Source of the DNA: Chitinophagales bacterium
Lineage (GTDB): Bacteria > Bacteroidota > Bacteroidia > Chitinophagales > UBA10324
Assembly (NCBI GenBank): GCA_026786335.1
Contig: JAJAYG010000553.1
Location: forward strand, 1 to 9,116
Reading direction: 5' to 3'
DNA length: 9,116 nucleotides
Shown: in pieces, positions 6,774-9,116 of the stretch
How the letters are laid out: each line of letters opens with the position of its first letter
Position numbering within the stretch: position 1 is the stretch's first letter
Position numbers and translations under genes: made by a program
Notes under the pieces: generated by a model
Databases searched by the model: none
Seen by the model: only the letters and a program-made list of their open reading frames with translations
Told to the model about the DNA's origin: nothing

Positions 6774-8990
6774 TTAAGCAGAAGATTCATTTGTTGCAAG
6801 AAGTACCGCTTGCAATTTGGTATTTAAAAGAGTCTCTAATTTTTTTCGCTCACTTTCATTTTCAATTCGCGGTAGCAATTCTATTGCACGGTTAAAAAAA
6901 TCAATTGCTTCTTCATAGTAAAATCTTGAAAGGGAAAGTTGCCCTGCTTTATTCAAATACGCTATGGCCGAATCAATCTTTTCACCAAGCGTAAAATGGT
7001 TTGCAACAAATCCGGGGTTAGATTTCACAAACCCCTCATACTTATTTTCCAATACTTCGGCAATCCTCAAATGTTCTTCTTGCCTTTTGCTGATGAGAAG
7101 AAGCTGATACGCTTTCTCCTGCATTAATGCCTGCTTAAAACCAAAAAGTAAATGCGGGTGCCTTCCTTTTACAATGAATACTGATTCATCCACCAATGTT
7201 TTTAATTCCTCAGAAACGGTTTGAGAATCTAACCCTGAAATTTCCTGCAACATTTCGGGTGTAATCTCACGACCATAAACAGAAACGAGTTGAGCAATTT
7301 CATTTTCCTTACCCAACTTATCGAGTTTGGAAAACAACAGATCTTGCAGGGTTGCAGGAATAACCATTTCGGGCAATGCTCCTTTAAGCAAATATTCATC
7401 GCCCTTCATTTCCAAAACATCGGAGTCGAGTATTACATTTAATAACTCTTCAATAAAAAGAGGAACACCCTGTGTTCTTTCAATAATCATTTGCAGCAAT
7501 TCATCGGGTAATTTTTTTCCGGCAATTTGCAATGCAAGTTTTTCTGAATCCTTTTTTTCCAATGGAAGCACATCAATGATCTTGTAATTTTTATCGGCAG
7601 GAATTTCAAATTCTTTTCGGCAACTAAGCAGGAAAAATATTTTATTAGCTGAAGTGCTGCACACCTGATTAATTAATTCAAGCGAAAGTTTATCGGCATA
7701 TTGAACATCTTCAATAACAATCAATGCAGGTGCAGCTTTACTTAGTTCAATAAAAAAGTTTTTAAAAAACACCAACGTTTTTTCTCTTAAGATTTTATTG
7801 GAAAAAGACAGCGCCTTATATTTTGAAGTCAATGGAACTGAAAGCAAAGCACATATAACAGGCACGTTTTCATCAAGGTTAAAATGAAGCTGTGCTAAAA
7901 ATTTTTCGATTCTTGAAAGTTTAGTTTCATCGGTTTCATCATTCTCGATGTCAACAAGCATATTAAGAATACTTACAAAAGGAAAAAGCAAACTACTTTG
8001 CGAGTAGGAAGTACATTTAAAAAAAATCTTTTTTGCTTCGGCATCTGCAATTGTTGAAGTAAAATAATTTATTACGTGTGTTTTACCCACTCCAATATCA
8101 CCTCTTATAAAAACAGATTGCAACTCGCCGGTTAAAACTTTTTCCCATAATTCATTCAACTGCATTATTACTTCTTGCTGGCCAATGAGCGGAAATTGAT
8201 TGTTCGTTTGCTCAGTGGTAGAACTTTTTGGAATCTCAACTGATATTGGCTGATACACTGTAACGGGATCAGTAATTCCTTTAAGCGGATGTGTTCCTTT
8301 CTCAATGCAATAAATTATTTTTTGAACAATCTTATAAGTTTCAGCACTAATTAGAATTTGATTGGGCTCTGCTAACGATTGTATTCGTGATGCAATGTTT
8401 GGAGTATCACCCAATGCAAGCCGTTCATGTTTATCACCACTTCCTACCTCACCCATCACCACTAATCCTGTATGTATTCCAATGCGTAACTCGATAACCG
8501 GCTTGCCTTCTTTAATCAGGTTTTCATTAAATGATTTTAAATTCTCAACAATGTTAAGAGCAGCCTGCACTGCGCGCTGTGAATTATCTTCAAATGTTTT
8601 TGGATAACCGAAGTAAACAAGAATGCCGTCACCCAGGTATTGCGCGATGTAACCTCCTTGTTCTTCTATCGCCTTTGCACACACTTCCTGATAGGCGACA
8701 ACGATGTCGAGAAAAATTTCGGGGTCGAGTGCTTCTGAAAGATCTGTGGAACCTACCAGATCACAAAACATAATGTTTAGATGAAGCCGCTGTGGCACAA
8801 ATTCAATGTCGGCCGGCGGAGTTATTTTATTAAATGTTGCTCCGCACTTTTCGCAATAGTTAAGTAATGGAGAATTTATTGCATTGCATTCTCTGCAAAC
8901 TATTCCGAGTGGTTGATTGCACGAAACACACAAGGTAGTTTCACTGCTATTTTTAGTACCGCACTTTTGGCAAATGATTACCGAATTCAT
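6774..8990 (-). CDS. zinc-ribbon, class III nucleotide cyclase and STAND/AAA ATPase fusion
   Basis: A 738-residue predicted cytoplasmic signalling protein. Residues 1-55 hold two zinc ribbons (Cys7/10/21/24 and Cys32/35/46/49). Residues about 69-250 are a class III adenylate/guanylate cyclase domain: metal-binding Asp77 in FCDLVGST and Asp121 in YLGDG, and transition-state Asn198 and Arg202 in GDTPNIASR. The purine-selecting positions are non-canonical: Gln117 where Lys is usual and Leu191 where Asp or Thr is usual, so cAMP, cGMP or neither cannot be decided. Residues about 266-530 are an AAA_16/STAND ATPase with Walker A GDIGVGKT (297-304) and Walker B LIVIED (423-428). From about 665 a TPR-like region begins (AIAYLNKAGQ, AIDFFNRAIELL) but stops after roughly 70 residues. 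Relatives with this layout often run to about 1000 residues or more, so the C-terminus seems short. ATG at 8990 places the first zinc ribbon at the very N-terminus, as expected. It appears monocistronic. Confidence 0.9.
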   Translation of the reverse strand: MNSVIICQKCGTKNSSETTLCVSCNQPLGIVCRECNAINSPLLNYCEKCGATFNKITPPADIEFVPQRLHLNIMFCDLVGSTDLSEALDPEIFLDIVVAYQEVCAKAIEEQGGYIAQYLGDGILVYFGYPKTFEDNSQRAVQAALNIVENLKSFNENLIKEGKPVIELRIGIHTGLVVMGEVGSGDKHERLALGDTPNIASRIQSLAEPNQILISAETYKIVQKIIYCIEKGTHPLKGITDPVTVYQPISVEIPKSSTTEQTNNQFPLIGQQEVIMQLNELWEKVLTGELQSVFIRGDIGVGKTHVINYFTSTIADAEAKKIFFKCTSYSQSSLLFPFVSILNMLVDIENDETDETKLSRIEKFLAQLHFNLDENVPVICALLSVPLTSKYKALSFSNKILREKTLVFFKNFFIELSKAAPALIVIEDVQYADKLSLELINQVCSTSANKIFFLLSCRKEFEIPADKNYKIIDVLPLEKKDSEKLALQIAGKKLPDELLQMIIERTQGVPLFIEELLNVILDSDVLEMKGDEYLLKGALPEMVIPATLQDLLFSKLDKLGKENEIAQLVSVYGREITPEMLQEISGLDSQTVSEELKTLVDESVFIVKGRHPHLLFGFKQALMQEKAYQLLLISKRQEEHLRIAEVLENKYEGFVKSNPGFVANHFTLGEKIDSAIAYLNKAGQLSLSRFYYEEAIDFFNRAIELLPRIENESERKKLETLLNTKLQAVLLATNESSA

Positions 8991-9013
8991 GTAAGAGCAA
9001 TAATTTAAATGTT

Positions 9014-9048
9014 CAAAATAATTCCTTTCTCACTGGTAACATTACAAA
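9014..9048 (-). promoter_or_regulatory. possible promoter of the cyclase gene
   Basis: Read on the - strand, TTATTTTG (9021-9014) differs from TAnnTTTG by one base and lies 23 bp upstream of the ATG at 8990. A TTTG (9048-9045) stands 23 bp further upstream, within the spacing seen for Bacteroidota -33 and -7 elements. The TTTG is the end of a terminator's T-run, so its match may be fortuitous. Confidence 0.35.
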
Positions 9049-9072
9049 AAAAATACCCGCGCCAGCAGGTAT
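9046..9072 (-). terminator. rho-independent terminator, - strand
   Basis: Read on the - strand, arms ATACCTGC and GCGGGTAT enclose a TGGC tetraloop (9072-9053), an 8-bp stem with one T-G wobble, followed by an unbroken run of eight T (9053-9046). It must end a leftward transcript entering from beyond 9116, and it insulates the cyclase gene from that neighbour. On the + strand the following bases (CTTTTC) are a poorer T-run, and no + strand gene precedes it. Confidence 0.8.
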
Positions 9073-9116
9073 CTTTTCTAAACAATCAAATGATTTATCA
9101 CCCCTCGGTTAATTGA

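Overview
The window looks like chromosomal DNA of a Bacteroidota bacterium, probably of the Chitinophagaceae or a related group; the family-level placement is an inference. Three things point there: a C-terminal type IX secretion (Por) sorting domain, a promoter -7 element of the Bacteroidota type (TAnnTTTG) in front of citrate synthase with no Shine-Dalgarno sequence, and a DUF2490 outer-membrane protein. The DNA is AT-rich. No tRNA, rRNA, CRISPR array, insertion sequence or prophage was seen.

Left part (1-4586), all on the + strand. It opens inside an ABC exporter gene (TM domain plus ATPase) whose 5' end lies outside the window. Then come four tightly spaced genes for exported proteins: a small lipoprotein with an Ig/prealbumin-like fold, a secreted protein with five exact 26-residue YD-like repeats, a DUF2490 beta-barrel, and a signal-peptide-bearing isoaspartyl peptidase/L-asparaginase. 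Spacings of 51, 18, 0 and 73 bp suggest one transcription unit devoted to the envelope, but no shared function can be deduced.

Middle (4587-6759). A monocistronic, mitochondrial-type citrate synthase, first enzyme of the TCA cycle, has its own promoter. After it lies a short stretch with an 11-bp inverted repeat, then an open frame with one Ig-like repeat and a T9SS sorting tail but no proper start or signal peptide. It is read as the 3' remnant of a larger secreted protein.

Right part (6774-9116), - strand. A large signalling protein combines two zinc ribbons, a class III nucleotide cyclase domain and a STAND/AAA ATPase, and ends soon after the start of its TPR-like region. It converges on the T9SS remnant. 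Just upstream of it is a strong rho-independent terminator on the - strand, serving a gene outside the window.

No wholly new system is evident. The points most worth a second look are the ABC ATPase with altered Q- and H-loops, the short cyclase-STAND protein with non-canonical purine-selecting residues, and the truncated T9SS gene.
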